64,000 bases of DNA from Collinsella sp. (GCA_019414565.1 DXLU01000020.1:110362-174361); one strand, 5' to 3'; counted from the stretch's first letter, positions 34,846 through 46,078 are shown. Notes: a model not told the origin generated them from the sequence alone. A program made the numbers and translations.

Positions 34846-34897
34846 CACCACCACATCGGAGAAATGGGCCATCGCCGCCGCCGCTGCCGCCGACAAA

Positions 34898-34956
34898 CGT
34901 CTCGATCTGTACCAGGTAGACCGGTTTTTTGTCCCTAAACGTTACAGATCGAGACA
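34898..34956. repeat. 59-bp palindromic unit, cluster D (single)
   Basis: A single unit: left arm CGTCTCGATCTGTACCA, 25-base interior, right arm CGTTACAGATCGAGACA. It is immediately upstream of the nuclease-fold gene, so the longest reading of that gene would almost touch it. Confidence 0.93.
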
Positions 34957-34995
34957 TAAAGACAGAGGGCAAGGCGGGCGACAACCGTCCATCCC

Positions 34996-35703
34996 CTACT
35001 CCCATTCCTGTTCGTAGATGTTGAGCGACTTCACATACCGCCCCTGGGCGCCCATGATGTCGCGGACCAGGCGCAAAAAGAAGCTGATGCACGAGGTGTC
35101 GAAACCGTCCTCCAGGTCCTCGGGATGCACCGCGCCCGGCCCGTCGACCGCCGTGTCGCACAGGCGCGCGATGTCATACAGGTAGAGTTGCCCCGCCGTC
35201 AGCCAGACATCGTCGACGCACGCGAGTCGCACCGCAATCGCGCCATCGTTCCAGTGCTCCTTTTGCACGATATGTGGGTCGTAGACGTCAAAGCGACAGT
35301 CAGTGCGCGTGTCCTTCAGCACGACCATGCCAGTCGCGGAATCCTTGTCCAAAATGCCAAAGCGCGAGAAATACTGCGTGTCACGCACCTGCTTAAGTCG
35401 CCCGAGCGAAGCAGGAGAAATTGACGCTGGCGGCTCGTCCACATACAGCTCCAACAGCGTCTTGCCGTGGTAATAGGGGCGCTCAAACAGCAGCCAATCG
35501 GTAAACGCCATGTTGTAGGCCATGATTTCGTTTTGAGATGGTTCCTCGCAATAGCTGAGCCACGGATCGACGATAATCTCGAACTGCTCGCGCGCCGGCT
35601 CCAGAAATTGAAACTTCCGCAGCATCCAAAAGTGAGCCATGTCGGCAATATCGTTGCCGACGGCTTCGGCCAGCTGCGCTCGATCAAAAACTTGGTCAGT
35701 CAT
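34996..35703 (-). CDS. Conserved hypothetical protein
   Basis: 235 residues; the ATG has a strong GAGGAGG at 5 bases, so it is surely translated. No domain recognised. The sequence is rich in aromatic and acidic residues (FTDWLLFERPYYHGKTLLEL; FDVYDPHIVQKEHWNDGAIA), soluble, with a helical C-terminus (ISFFLRLVRDIMGAQGRYVK). It may share a unit with the nuclease-fold gene downstream on the same strand, separated by one palindromic unit. Confidence 0.75.
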   Translation of the reverse strand: MTDQVFDRAQLAEAVGNDIADMAHFWMLRKFQFLEPAREQFEIIVDPWLSYCEEPSQNEIMAYNMAFTDWLLFERPYYHGKTLLELYVDEPPASISPASLGRLKQVRDTQYFSRFGILDKDSATGMVVLKDTRTDCRFDVYDPHIVQKEHWNDGAIAVRLACVDDVWLTAGQLYLYDIARLCDTAVDGPGAVHPEDLEDGFDTSCISFFLRLVRDIMGAQGRYVKSLNIYEQEWE

Positions 35704-36056
35704 GGCATCCTCCTCAAACTGATGGACCTCAATTTGAGCTTACGAGGAGGGCGAGCAGCCGAGGCAAGCGCGGGCAAAATAGGCCTTCGACTGCAAACCA
35801 GATGCTAACCAAACACTTGACGGGGCACTTGACCGAATGAGCGCACCGCAAAGAAACCGCAGGTAAACATAGACGGTCAACTCGCCCTTTTGAGCCAGAT
35901 GCCCGCAGCCACCACAGAAACAACAGGTGACCACAGCCCAAGAAGTCGACAAATGAACACCCGTACGTCGACAAACGAGCAAATCGCTCGCAAAGAGTGT
36001 CCCCAACGACTAGACAAAAAATGACTAGTCATTGAGGACGTTCTTAAATGACTACT
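35704..36056. other. Intergenic stretch with REP-like hairpin
   Basis: No gene seen in about 350 bases. Near its right end TCCTCAATGACTAG and CTAGTCGTTGGGGA (minus strand, about 36005-36038) form an imperfect hairpin next to GGGGACACTCTTTG, similar in layout to the GGGGACAG repeat at 31315. Confidence 0.5.
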
Positions 36057-37538
<1,482 letters not shown>

Positions 37539-37543
37539 GGCAC

Positions 37544-40500
37544 TTACGCCCCCTTCTTGGTCGAAGCAACAGAGCTGGTAGCCACGGACGCAGCGCCCGC
37601 AGCACCGCCCGCAGCATCAAAGCGAGCGACATCCGCGGCACTCGCGCGACCGGTCACGATGTCAAACGCCAGCTCCTCGGCCTGCGCATGCGTCTTGCCG
37701 GCAGCCTCGCCCGCGGAGACAATCGCCAGCACGCGCTCATACTCGGTCGGAATGACCTTCACAAAGTGCTTGCTCATCGTCTCAAAGCTGTAGAGCAGCT
37801 TAATGCCGCGCGGGCTCTGCGTCGCGTCCACGTGCTCCTGGATGAGCTCGCGAATCTGCGCCAGCTCGCCGGCCGTCGGGGCCTTGAGCTCAACGCTCTC
37901 GTGGTTCACGCGGGCACTGAGCGTGCCGTACTGGTCAAAGACATAGGCCACGCCGCCTGTCATGCCGGCAGCATAATTCTGCCCGACCTCGCCCAGGATG
38001 AGCGCCAGACCGCCCGTCATGTACTCGCAGCCATGGTTGCCGCAGCCCTCGACCACCACGGTGGCACCGGAGTTGCGCACGGCAAAACGCTGGCCTGCCA
38101 GGCCGTTAATAAAGCCGCGGCCGCTCGTGGCGCCAAAGAACGCCGCGTTGCCCACGATAATGTTATCGTCGAACTTGTAGGTCGCATGCGGGTTGGGGCG
38201 CACCGACACCTCGCCGCCCGAAAGGCCCTTGCCAAAGTAGTCGTTAGCGTCGCCGCACACGTTGAGCGTAATGCCGCGCGGCAGGAACGCGCCAAAGCTC
38301 TGACCAGCCGAGCCATCGCAATCGATGGTGATGGAGCCGGCGGGCAGGCCCTCGGGATGCGCCTTGGTCACCGCATTGCCCAGGATGGTGCCCACGCAGC
38401 GGTTGACGTTGGCGATATCGGCGCGGAAGCGAATCGGACGCAGGTGCGCACGGGCATCGGCCGTATAGGGCACAAACAACGTGGAGTCGAGCGTCTTGTC
38501 GAGCTCACTGTCCGCGGCCATCTGCGGCAGGAAGTGGCGACCGTCGGCACCCGGGATATGAGCACCGAACTCGCAGGTCGCGCTCGCCAGCACGGGCGAC
38601 AGATCGAGCAGGTTGGCCTTGCGGTTGCCCGGGACCTCGATCTGGCGCAAGCACTCGGGATGGCCGACCATCTCGTCGACGGTGCGGAAGCCCAGGCTCG
38701 CCATGACCTCGCGCAGTTGCTCGGCAACAAAGAACATAAAGTGCTCGACGTGCTCGGGCTTACCGCGGAAGCCGTGACGCAGGCGGCAGTTTTGCGTAGC
38801 GATGCCGGCGGGGCAGGTATCCTGCTGGCAATCGCGCTGCATGAGGCAACCCATGGAGATGAGCGGCATGGTCGCAAAGCCAAACTCCTCGGCGCCCAGC
38901 AAGCAGGCGACGGCAACGTCGGTGCCGTCCATGAGTTTGCCGTCGGCCTCGAGCACCACGCGTGAGCGCAGGCCGTTTTGCAGCAGCGTCTGCTGGGCCT
39001 CGGCAAGGCCAAGCTCCAGCGGAAGACCGGCGTGCCAGATCGAATCGCGAGCAGCGGCACCCGAGCCGCCGTTGTGGCCGCTGATCAAAATCTTGTCGGC
39101 AGCACCCTTGGCCACACCGGTGGCGATGGTGCCGACGCCGGCCTCGCTGACCAGCTTGACCGACACGCGCGCGCCGGGGTTGGCGTTCTTAAGATCGAAG
39201 ATAAGCTCCGCCAGGTCCTCGATGGAATAGATGTCGTGGTGCGGCGGAGGCGAGATCAGGCCGATGCCGGGCGTGGACTGACGGACCTCAGCGATCCAGG
39301 GGTAGACCTTCTTGCCGGGGAGGTGTCCGCCCTCGCCGGGCTTGGCGCCCTGGGCCATCTTGATCTGAATCTCGAAGGCGCTGCACAGGTAGCGGCTCGT
39401 CACGCCAAAGCGCGCACTTGCCACCTGCTTGATGGCGGAGTTCTTGGAGTCACCGTTAGCCAGCGGGGTCTCGCGACGCGGATCCTCACCACCCTCACCC
39501 GAGTTGGAGCGTCCATGCAGGCGGTTCATGGCGATGGCCATGCACTCATGCGCCTCTTTGCTGATGGAGCCATACGACATGGCGCCGGTGTTAAAGCGGC
39601 GGACGATGTTGAGCGCGGGCTCCACCTCGTCGAGCGAAACCGGCGTGCGGCCGCTGGCATTAAAGTCGAGCAAGTCGCGCAGGCGCACGGCACGGCCGGT
39701 GCGGTGCAGGCGGGCGCTGTACTCCTTAAAGGTGTCGTAGCTGTCCTCACGGCAGGCGGTCTGCAGCAGGTAGACAGTCTGCGGATCGATGAGGTGATCC
39801 TCGCCGCCGAGCGGGCGCCACTTGGTCAGGCCCAGTGTGGGCAGCTGATCGGGAGCCGGGCTCTTAAGGATAGCGAGCGCGGCGTCGTAGCGCTCGTTTT
39901 GCTCGCGCTCGACGTCCTCGACACCCATACCGCCCACACGGCTCACCGTGCCGGCGAAGTACGCGTTGACGAACTCCGGCGTAAAGCCCACGGCCTCGAA
40001 GATCTGCGCCGAATGGTAGCTCTGCACCGTGGAGATGCCCATCTTGGACATGATGGAGACGATGCCGGCGGTCGCAGCCTTGTTGTAGTTGGCGATGCCC
40101 TGCTCGGCCGTCACGTCCAGGTCGCCGCGTGCCGCCAGATCACGGATGTACGCATGTGCGTTGTACGGATAGATGCCGCTCGCGGAGTAGCCCACCAGTG
40201 CCGCAAAGTCATGCGGGGACACGGCGTCGCCGCACTCCACCACGATGTCGGCAAAGGTACGCACGCCGGCGCGGATCAGGTGGTTGTGCACGCAGCCCAC
40301 GGCGAGCAGCGACGGCACGGGCACCTCGCCCGCAGCGGCACGATCGCTCAACACCACGATGTTCACGCCGTCGCGGACCGCGGCCTCAACGTTCTCTGCA
40401 AGCTGCTTGAGCGCAGCCTGCAGCGCGCCCTCGCCGGCATCGCGGCGGTAGACGGCACGGAAACGGCGGGTCTTAAAGCCCACGCGGTCGATGGCGCAGA

Positions 40501-42241
40501 TGCGGTCAAACTCCTCCTCGCTCAGCAGCGGACGCTCCAAGCGAACCAGCTGGCAGGCCGTGCGGGAATCCTCGAGCAGGTTACCGTGGTTGCCCAGGTA
40601 GAGCGTGGTCGAGGTGACCATATGCTCACGAAGGGCATCGATCGGCGGGTTCGTGACCTGAGCAAACAGCTGATAGAAATAGTCGTAGAAGGAGCGTGTC
40701 TTCTTGGACAGGCAGGCCAGCGGCGCATCGATGCCCATCGAGGCGAGCGGGGCCTTGCCCTGCTGGGCCATAGGGCGCACGACCTCGTCGACGTCATCCC
40801 AGTGGTAGCCGAGCTTGGCCATACGCACGGCGGCGGGCACCTCGGCGTCCTCGGCGGGCGTTGCCGCAACGGGCTCATCGAGCGCGTCAACGGTCAGCGT
40901 CTCCTCGGCAATCCAATCACGGTAGGGCTTTTCCTTGGCATAGCGGGCGCGCAACTCATCGTTGTAGATGACGCGCCCGCGGGCAAAGTCGACCTCGAGC
41001 ATCTGGCCCGGCCCCAGACAGCCGCTCGTCAGGATGTTCTCGGGGCTCACCTCGATGGTGCCCACCTCGCTTGCCAGCATAAAGCGACCGTCGCGCGTCA
41101 CGTAGTAGCGAGCCGGACGCAGGCCGTTACGGTCGAGGGCAGCGCCCAGGGTGCGACCGTCGGTAAAGGCGATGGCCGCCGGGCCATCCCACGGCTCCAT
41201 GAGCATGGACTGGTAGGCGTCGTAGGCACGGCGCTCCTCGCTCAGGCTGTCGTTGTGGTCCCACGGTTCGGGCAGCAGCATGGACGCGGCGCGCGTAAGC
41301 GGACGACCGTTCATAACCAAAAACTCGAGCACGTTGTCCAGAATCGCGGAGTCGGAACCCTCGCGGTTGATGATGGGCATCACGCGCTCAAGATCGTGCT
41401 GCAGCACGGGGCTGTACAGGTTGGGCTCGCGGGCGCGAATCCAGTTGACGTTGCCCTTAAGGGTATTGATCTCGCCGTTGTGGATGATAAAGCGGTTGGG
41501 GTGCGCGCGCTCCCAACTGGGTGTGGTGTTGGTAGAGTAGCGCGAGTGGACGAGCGCCACGGCCGTCTTGACGGCGGCGTCGTTGAGGTCGATGAAGAAG
41601 CGACGCATCTGCGTGGCGACCAGCATGCCCTTGTACACGATGGTGCGCGAGCTCATGGAGCACACATAGAAGATCTTGTCGCGCAGGGCAAACTCGGCGT
41701 CGGCCTTTTTCTCGATAGTGCGGCGGCACACGTACAGGCGACGCTCGAAGGCATCGCCGGCGGGCGTGTCGTCGGGGCGGCCCAGGAAAGCCTGCAAGAT
41801 GGTGGGCATGCAGGCGCGGGCCGTCTCGCCCAGGTCGTGCGGGTCGACCGGCACCTCGCGCCAAAAGAGCAGCGGCACGCCGGCCTCGGCGCAGCCCTCC
41901 TCAAACACGCGGCGGGCATCCTCTACGCCCTTGTAGTCCTGCGGAAAGAACAGCATGGCCACACCATAGTCGCCCTCTGCCGGCAGAATCTGGCCGCACT
42001 TTTGGGCCTCTTTTCGAAAAAAGTGATGCGGAACCTGGAACAGGATGCCAGCGCCATCGCCGGTGTTCTTCTCGAGTCCCGTGCCGCCGCGGTGCTCCAA
42101 GTTGACCAGAATGGACAGCACATCATCCAGAATCTGGTGATGACGCTCGCCGTTGATGTCGGCAAGCGCGCCGATGCCACATGCATCGTGGTCGAATTCG
42201 GGGCGATAAAGGCCCTGCTGCTGAGCGGAATCTGCCTGCAT
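37544..42241 (-). CDS. gltB: Glutamate synthase, large (alpha) subunit
   Basis: 1565 residues, full length. The amidotransferase nucleophile is expected to be C21 (FDHDACGIGAL), giving a 20-residue propeptide. Domains in order: class II amidotransferase (HRGGTG near 50; HNGEINTLKGN), central domain, FMN-binding synthase domain (SGHNGGSGAAARDS; QRDCQQDTCPAGIATQ with the 3Fe-4S cysteines), and the C-terminal GxGxG beta-helix (GGEVSVRPNPHATYK). It turns glutamine and 2-oxoglutarate into two glutamates. The ATG follows GGGGAGG. Upstream lies a three-unit palindromic cluster. Confidence 0.97.
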   Translation of the reverse strand: MQADSAQQQGLYRPEFDHDACGIGALADINGERHHQILDDVLSILVNLEHRGGTGLEKNTGDGAGILFQVPHHFFRKEAQKCGQILPAEGDYGVAMLFFPQDYKGVEDARRVFEEGCAEAGVPLLFWREVPVDPHDLGETARACMPTILQAFLGRPDDTPAGDAFERRLYVCRRTIEKKADAEFALRDKIFYVCSMSSRTIVYKGMLVATQMRRFFIDLNDAAVKTAVALVHSRYSTNTTPSWERAHPNRFIIHNGEINTLKGNVNWIRAREPNLYSPVLQHDLERVMPIINREGSDSAILDNVLEFLVMNGRPLTRAASMLLPEPWDHNDSLSEERRAYDAYQSMLMEPWDGPAAIAFTDGRTLGAALDRNGLRPARYYVTRDGRFMLASEVGTIEVSPENILTSGCLGPGQMLEVDFARGRVIYNDELRARYAKEKPYRDWIAEETLTVDALDEPVAATPAEDAEVPAAVRMAKLGYHWDDVDEVVRPMAQQGKAPLASMGIDAPLACLSKKTRSFYDYFYQLFAQVTNPPIDALREHMVTSTTLYLGNHGNLLEDSRTACQLVRLERPLLSEEEFDRICAIDRVGFKTRRFRAVYRRDAGEGALQAALKQLAENVEAAVRDGVNIVVLSDRAAAGEVPVPSLLAVGCVHNHLIRAGVRTFADIVVECGDAVSPHDFAALVGYSASGIYPYNAHAYIRDLAARGDLDVTAEQGIANYNKAATAGIVSIMSKMGISTVQSYHSAQIFEAVGFTPEFVNAYFAGTVSRVGGMGVEDVEREQNERYDAALAILKSPAPDQLPTLGLTKWRPLGGEDHLIDPQTVYLLQTACREDSYDTFKEYSARLHRTGRAVRLRDLLDFNASGRTPVSLDEVEPALNIVRRFNTGAMSYGSISKEAHECMAIAMNRLHGRSNSGEGGEDPRRETPLANGDSKNSAIKQVASARFGVTSRYLCSAFEIQIKMAQGAKPGEGGHLPGKKVYPWIAEVRQSTPGIGLISPPPHHDIYSIEDLAELIFDLKNANPGARVSVKLVSEAGVGTIATGVAKGAADKILISGHNGGSGAAARDSIWHAGLPLELGLAEAQQTLLQNGLRSRVVLEADGKLMDGTDVAVACLLGAEEFGFATMPLISMGCLMQRDCQQDTCPAGIATQNCRLRHGFRGKPEHVEHFMFFVAEQLREVMASLGFRTVDEMVGHPECLRQIEVPGNRKANLLDLSPVLASATCEFGAHIPGADGRHFLPQMAADSELDKTLDSTLFVPYTADARAHLRPIRFRADIANVNRCVGTILGNAVTKAHPEGLPAGSITIDCDGSAGQSFGAFLPRGITLNVCGDANDYFGKGLSGGEVSVRPNPHATYKFDDNIIVGNAAFFGATSGRGFINGLAGQRFAVRNSGATVVVEGCGNHGCEYMTGGLALILGEVGQNYAAGMTGGVAYVFDQYGTLSARVNHESVELKAPTAGELAQIRELIQEHVDATQSPRGIKLLYSFETMSKHFVKVIPTEYERVLAIVSAGEAAGKTHAQAEELAFDIVTGRASAADVARFDAAGGAAGAASVATSSVASTKKGA

Positions 42242-42419
42242 CGCGATCCTCCCCTAGATATGAGACAGTCAGTTGAATAGGCATACTAGGAGCATCGCCG
42301 GCCCGCTGTGTTTCCCGCCCGTTTCGAAACAATCGCGTAACGCGCGCCGGCCATCAACGTCTTGCCATCAAACGTGTACGTCAGTCCCCAAGTTCAGCTT
42401 GTAAGTTCACCGCTTCAAA

Positions 42420-42638
42420 CATCTCAATCTGTAACAGGAGGAGCCGATTTTGGCCCCTAGATGTTACGGATTGAGATTTTCTGCAGGACGGTTTTGGTTT
42501 GTCTCGATCCGTAACACGAAAGGCCGGTTTTGGCGGTCAGCTGTTACAAATCGAGATTTTCCATAGGACCATTTCTTCCTGTCTCGATCTGTAACAGCTA
42601 GGCCCAATTTCCATCCCTAGTTGTTACAGATCGAGACA
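42420..42638. repeat. 59-bp palindromic units, cluster E (3 units)
   Basis: Units at 42420-42478, 42500-42558 and 42580-42638, exact 80-bp period. Arms drift a little (TGTTACGGATTGAGATT; TGTTACAAATCGAGATT). The third interior contains CTAGG and CCTAG. The cluster sits between the divergent gltB and gpmA genes, so it must lie within or beside both promoters. Confidence 0.95.
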
Positions 42639-42775
42639 TTTCGGCAGCCCCCTTTCACCATCCCATTCAAATACAACAATTTTGTTAGTCTTGGTTAGCT
42701 TTTTAGCCTAAAACGGGTATCCTTTGCGGCGTCAAGCAAACGGCACGCACACCGTGCCAGATCAAGGAGGCCCCT

Positions 42776-43549
42776 ATGGCGCACCGAGCAGACCGACAGA
42801 CAATGCAACTTGTCCTTATCCGTCACGGAGAATCCGAGTGGAACAAACTCAACCTGTTCACCGGCTGGACCGACGTAGAACTCACCGACACGGGCCGCGA
42901 AGAAGCCGCAGCAGGCGGTCGAGCCCTCAAAGAAGCGGGCTTCGACTTCGACGTCTGCTACACCTCGCGTCTCAAGCGCGCAATTCACACCCTCGACATC
43001 GTGCTCGGCCAAATGGATCGCGAGTGGTTGCCCGTCATCAAATCCTGGAAGCTCAACGAGCGCCACTACGGAGCGTTGCAGGGTCTCAACAAGGCCGATG
43101 CCGCAGCGGAGCACGGCGACGAGCAGGTGCTCATCTGGCGCCGCTCCTTCGATGTCTGCCCGCCGGCACTCGAACCGGACGACGCGCGCGATCCCCACAC
43201 CCAGGAGCAATACCGTGATGTCGCGCCCGATCAGCTGCCCTATACCGAGTGCCTCAAGGACACGATCGCCCGCGCCTGGCCTTATTTCGAAGACGAGATC
43301 CGCCCCCAGATGCTCGCCGGCAAGCGCGTACTCATCGCCGCACACGGCAACTCCCTGCGCTCACTCGTCATGAAGCTCGAGCACCTCACGCCCGAGGAGA
43401 TCCTCAAGGTCAACATCCCCACCGGCGTGCCGCTCGTCTACACCTTCGACACCGATTTCAACGTCCTCGACAAGCGCTACATCGGCGACCCGGCGACCAT
43501 CGCCGCCAAGATCGACGCCGTGGCCAATCAGGGCAAAGCACACAAGTAG
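42776..43549 (+). CDS. gpmA: 2,3-bisphosphoglycerate-dependent phosphoglycerate mutase
   Basis: 257 residues; ATG behind AAGGAGG. An ATG nine codons on (MQLVLIRHGES) would give the usual N-terminus, but the ribosome site favours the first. Catalytic RHGESEWN and the conserved ERHYGALQGLNK and AHGNSLRSL motifs are complete. Interconverts 3- and 2-phosphoglycerate in glycolysis. Alone, or read through into mntH 75 bases downstream. Confidence 0.96.
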   Translation: MAHRADRQTMQLVLIRHGESEWNKLNLFTGWTDVELTDTGREEAAAGGRALKEAGFDFDVCYTSRLKRAIHTLDIVLGQMDREWLPVIKSWKLNERHYGALQGLNKADAAAEHGDEQVLIWRRSFDVCPPALEPDDARDPHTQEQYRDVAPDQLPYTECLKDTIARAWPYFEDEIRPQMLAGKRVLIAAHGNSLRSLVMKLEHLTPEEILKVNIPTGVPLVYTFDTDFNVLDKRYIGDPATIAAKIDAVANQGKAHK

Positions 43550-43624
43550 CCCCAACCCAAAACCGACGCGTGGCGCCGCACGGCCCAGATGCGACGTCAC
43601 GCCGCCCATACACAGGAGCGCACC

Positions 43625-44881
43625 ATGCTCAACCATCTCAAACAACACTTTGGCTCCCCGCGCACTGGCGGTCATGGCGGGCTCGACATTGCGCGGCACA
43701 TCGGCCCCGGACTGCTCGTAACCGTCGGCTTTATCGACCCGGGCAACTGGGCCTCCAACATGGCCGCGGGCTCGCAGTTTGGCTACGCGCTGCTGTGGAT
43801 CGTCACGCTGTCCACGATTATGCTCATTGTGCTGCAGCACAACGCGGCACACTTGGGTATCGCCACGGGCGCCTGTCTTGCCGAGGCCACGACCCGCTTT
43901 CTCCCCCGCATCGTGGGACGCGCGGTGCTCGGCAGCGCCTATCTCGCGACCATCGCCACCGCCATGGCCGAAGTCCTGGGCGGCGCGATTGCCCTTCAAA
44001 TGCTCTTTGGGCTGCCCGTGCGCGCGGGCTGCGTCATCGTGGCGGCAGTATCGATGGCGATGCTCATGACGAGCTCCTACAAGCGCGCCGAGCGATGGAT
44101 CATCGCCTTCGTCGGCGTGGTAGGACTCTCGTTTTTGGCCGAGCTTGCGCTGGTCAAGGTCGACTGGCCGCAGGCCGCCGCAAGCTGGATCACGCCCAGT
44201 ATGCCCACTGGCTCTGCCGCGATTATCGTGAGTGTCCTGGGTGCGGTCGTTATGCCCCACAACCTTTTTCTGCACTCCGAGGTCATCCAATCCATGCACT
44301 TCGAAGGCCAAGGCGAGCAAGTTATCGAAGAACGCCTGCGCTACGAGCTCTTCGACACGCTCTTTTCGATGGGCGTGGGCTGGGCAATCAACTCGGCAAT
44401 GGTCATCCTGGCCGCAACGACCTTCTTTGCGCACGGCATTGTCGTAGACGACCTCGCCGTCGCAGCGGCCACGCTCTCCCCCATTCTGGGCCCGGCAAGC
44501 GCGACCATCTTTGCCGTGGCGCTACTGTTTGCGGGCCTCTCGAGCAGCGTGACAGCGGGCATGGCGGCGGGAACCATCACTGCGGGCATGTTCGACGAGG
44601 AATACGACATCCACGACCGACATTCCTCGGTCGGGGTGGCGGCCTGTTTCGCCGGAGCAGTGGCGGCGTGCCTGGTCGTCCCGAATCCTTTTGAGGGTCT
44701 CATTTGGAGTCAGGCACTGCTGTCGCTTCAGCTGCCGATTACGGTCTTTGTGCTCATACGACTCACCAGTTCGCCCCGCGTCATGGGTAAATACGCCAAC
44801 TCGCGCCCGCTCAACGCGCTGCTCGTAGGGATCGGTGCCATCGTGACGATTCTCGATGTCGTGTTGTTGACAGGGATGTAA
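43625..44881 (+). CDS. mntH: Nramp family Mn2+/Fe2+ transporter
   Basis: 418 residues, about eleven membrane helices. Metal-site motifs are intact: DPGNWASNMAAGSQFGY in helix 1 (the Asp-Pro-Gly-Asn signature) and MPHNLFLHSEVIQS in helix 6. ATG preceded by AGGAGCG. Proton-coupled manganese importer. No MntR site could be identified upstream. Confidence 0.93.
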   Translation: MLNHLKQHFGSPRTGGHGGLDIARHIGPGLLVTVGFIDPGNWASNMAAGSQFGYALLWIVTLSTIMLIVLQHNAAHLGIATGACLAEATTRFLPRIVGRAVLGSAYLATIATAMAEVLGGAIALQMLFGLPVRAGCVIVAAVSMAMLMTSSYKRAERWIIAFVGVVGLSFLAELALVKVDWPQAAASWITPSMPTGSAAIIVSVLGAVVMPHNLFLHSEVIQSMHFEGQGEQVIEERLRYELFDTLFSMGVGWAINSAMVILAATTFFAHGIVVDDLAVAAATLSPILGPASATIFAVALLFAGLSSSVTAGMAAGTITAGMFDEEYDIHDRHSSVGVAACFAGAVAACLVVPNPFEGLIWSQALLSLQLPITVFVLIRLTSSPRVMGKYANSRPLNALLVGIGAIVTILDVVLLTGM

Positions 44882-44907
44882 TGGGGCGGGACACCTGCCC
44901 AGGCAAA

Positions 44908-45046
44908 TGTCTCGATCTGTAACAGGAAGACCCGCTTTTGATGTCTAGATGTTACAGATCGAGATCATTCCGAGGGATAACTCCGTTTGTCTCGATCTAT
45001 AACAGGAAGACCCGTTTTGAGCCGTTAGACGTTACAGATTAAGACA
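44908..45046. repeat. 59-bp palindromic units, cluster F (2 units)
   Basis: Units at 44908-44966 and 44988-45046, 80-bp period. Both interiors start GGAAGACCCG, the only case where two neighbours share much interior sequence. Between the mntH stop and the rubredoxin terminator. Confidence 0.95.
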
Positions 45047-45113
45047 AAAGGTCGGCCGGACTCACAACAGACAGGATCGGCCAACAGCAACCGTGATCCC
45101 TTGGGGGCGGAGG

Positions 45114-45149
45114 AAAAGGGCCCCGGCCGAGAATTCGACCGAGGCCCTT
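45114..45149 (-). terminator. Terminator of rubredoxin gene
   Basis: On the minus strand GGGCCTCGGTCGA, then TCTCGGCCGGGGCCC, then TTTTCC. Falls 40 bases after the rubredoxin stop. Confidence 0.82.
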
Positions 45150-45188
45150 GGACAGAGCTATGTTCGGCTTTCGCCGTGTGTCTGCGAG

Positions 45189-45332
45189 CTACTCCTCGAC
45201 GAGCTCAAACTGATCGGGACCGACGCCGCACACCGGGCACACATAATCCTCGGGCAGCTCGGGCGTATCGACCTCAACCTCGTAACCGCAAACGACGCAC
45301 ACGAACTTATACGTCTTCTTCTCCTCAGCCAT
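45189..45332 (-). CDS. Rubredoxin
   Basis: 47 residues, below usual gene-finding limits but certain. Iron ligands C12, C15, C32 and C35 in FVCVVCGYE and YVCPVCGVGPDQFE. ATG behind GAGGAGA. A one-electron carrier in the cytoplasm, often paired with flavoproteins and oxygen or peroxide reductases in anaerobes. The gene after it in opposite coordinate order, a flavin reductase, is on the same strand, ending before another intergenic gap; together they suggest a small redox module. Confidence 0.95.
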   Translation of the reverse strand: MAEEKKTYKFVCVVCGYEVEVDTPELPEDYVCPVCGVGPDQFELVEE

Positions 45333-45421
45333 GATGTTCTCCTCTCAAACGCGACTGGTGATGTACTTCATTTATCAGTATAGATTCTCAATAATATAAT
45401 GCAAGTATTTTTAAAACATTT

Positions 45422-45925
45422 CTAGCCTTGATACGAGGACGCCTTCGGAGGCGTCTTGCCCTTCAGGACCTTATGGTAGTAATCGTAGGTGAGCGGCGTC
45501 TCGTCACTCAAGCGCTCGGCATCCTCGACCTCGCCGATAAACAGTAGATGCGTGCCAACATCCACAGTGTCGATCAAATGGCAGCTAAACAGGGCCGCCG
45601 CGTGCTCGGGCACATAGGGCATGCCCAGAGCCGTCTCGCGGGTCTCGTATTTGGCAAACTTGTCATAATCGCTGCTGGTGCGGAACCCAAAGTTACCGAT
45701 GTAGAGCATATCGGCGGTCTGATCGATCACGGTCAGCGCGAACGCTTTGGCCGAAGCGATGACGCCCGAGGTGACGTTGTCCTTGTTCACGGCAACCGAA
45801 ATACGCGGCGGCATGGACGTCACCTGCACCGCAGTGTTGATGACGCAGCCGGCGCGCAGCCCGTCTGCCGCAGCGCTCACCACATAGAGCCCACTCGGCA
45901 TGGTAAAGAACGCAGTTTTGTCCAT
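45422..45925 (-). CDS. Flavin reductase family protein
   Basis: 167 residues from the ATG 8 bases after AGGGGAG. FMN-binding split-barrel: MPSGLYVVSAAADGLRAGCV, MPPRISVAVNKDN and HLLFIGEVEDAERL. Such proteins bind FMN and reduce it or act as the flavin half of rubredoxin:oxygen or NADH:rubredoxin systems. It lies 89 bases upstream of the rubredoxin gene on the same strand, without a clear terminator between them. Confidence 0.88.
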   Translation of the reverse strand: MDKTAFFTMPSGLYVVSAAADGLRAGCVINTAVQVTSMPPRISVAVNKDNVTSGVIASAKAFALTVIDQTADMLYIGNFGFRTSSDYDKFAKYETRETALGMPYVPEHAAALFSCHLIDTVDVGTHLLFIGEVEDAERLSDETPLTYDYYHKVLKGKTPPKASSYQG

Positions 45926-45976
45926 AACAAGTACTCCCCTAGCCCGGGATTGAACCTTAAGGCTGTATGTACCCAT

Positions 45977-46009
45977 AAAAAGCGGCGCCCATAACGGACG
46001 CCGTCTTTT
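45977..46009 (-). terminator. Terminator of smpB
   Basis: On the minus strand AAAAGACGGCGTCC, GTTAT, GGGCGCCGC, then TTTTTATGG. About 70 bases after the smpB stop. Confidence 0.78.
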
Positions 46010-46078
46010 GGAAATATATGGCAAAACAGCAAGGAGGACGGGGCGGGCGCGGTAGGGCACCTTCCCGTGAACTCGCTC

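Noticed and set aside
38978..42280. A 1100-codon open frame antisense to gltB (and similar long antisense frames opposite addA, copA and the DEAD-box helicase)
   Set aside because: High GC leaves antisense frames open; they have no recognisable domains, and the opposite strands encode clear, complete families.
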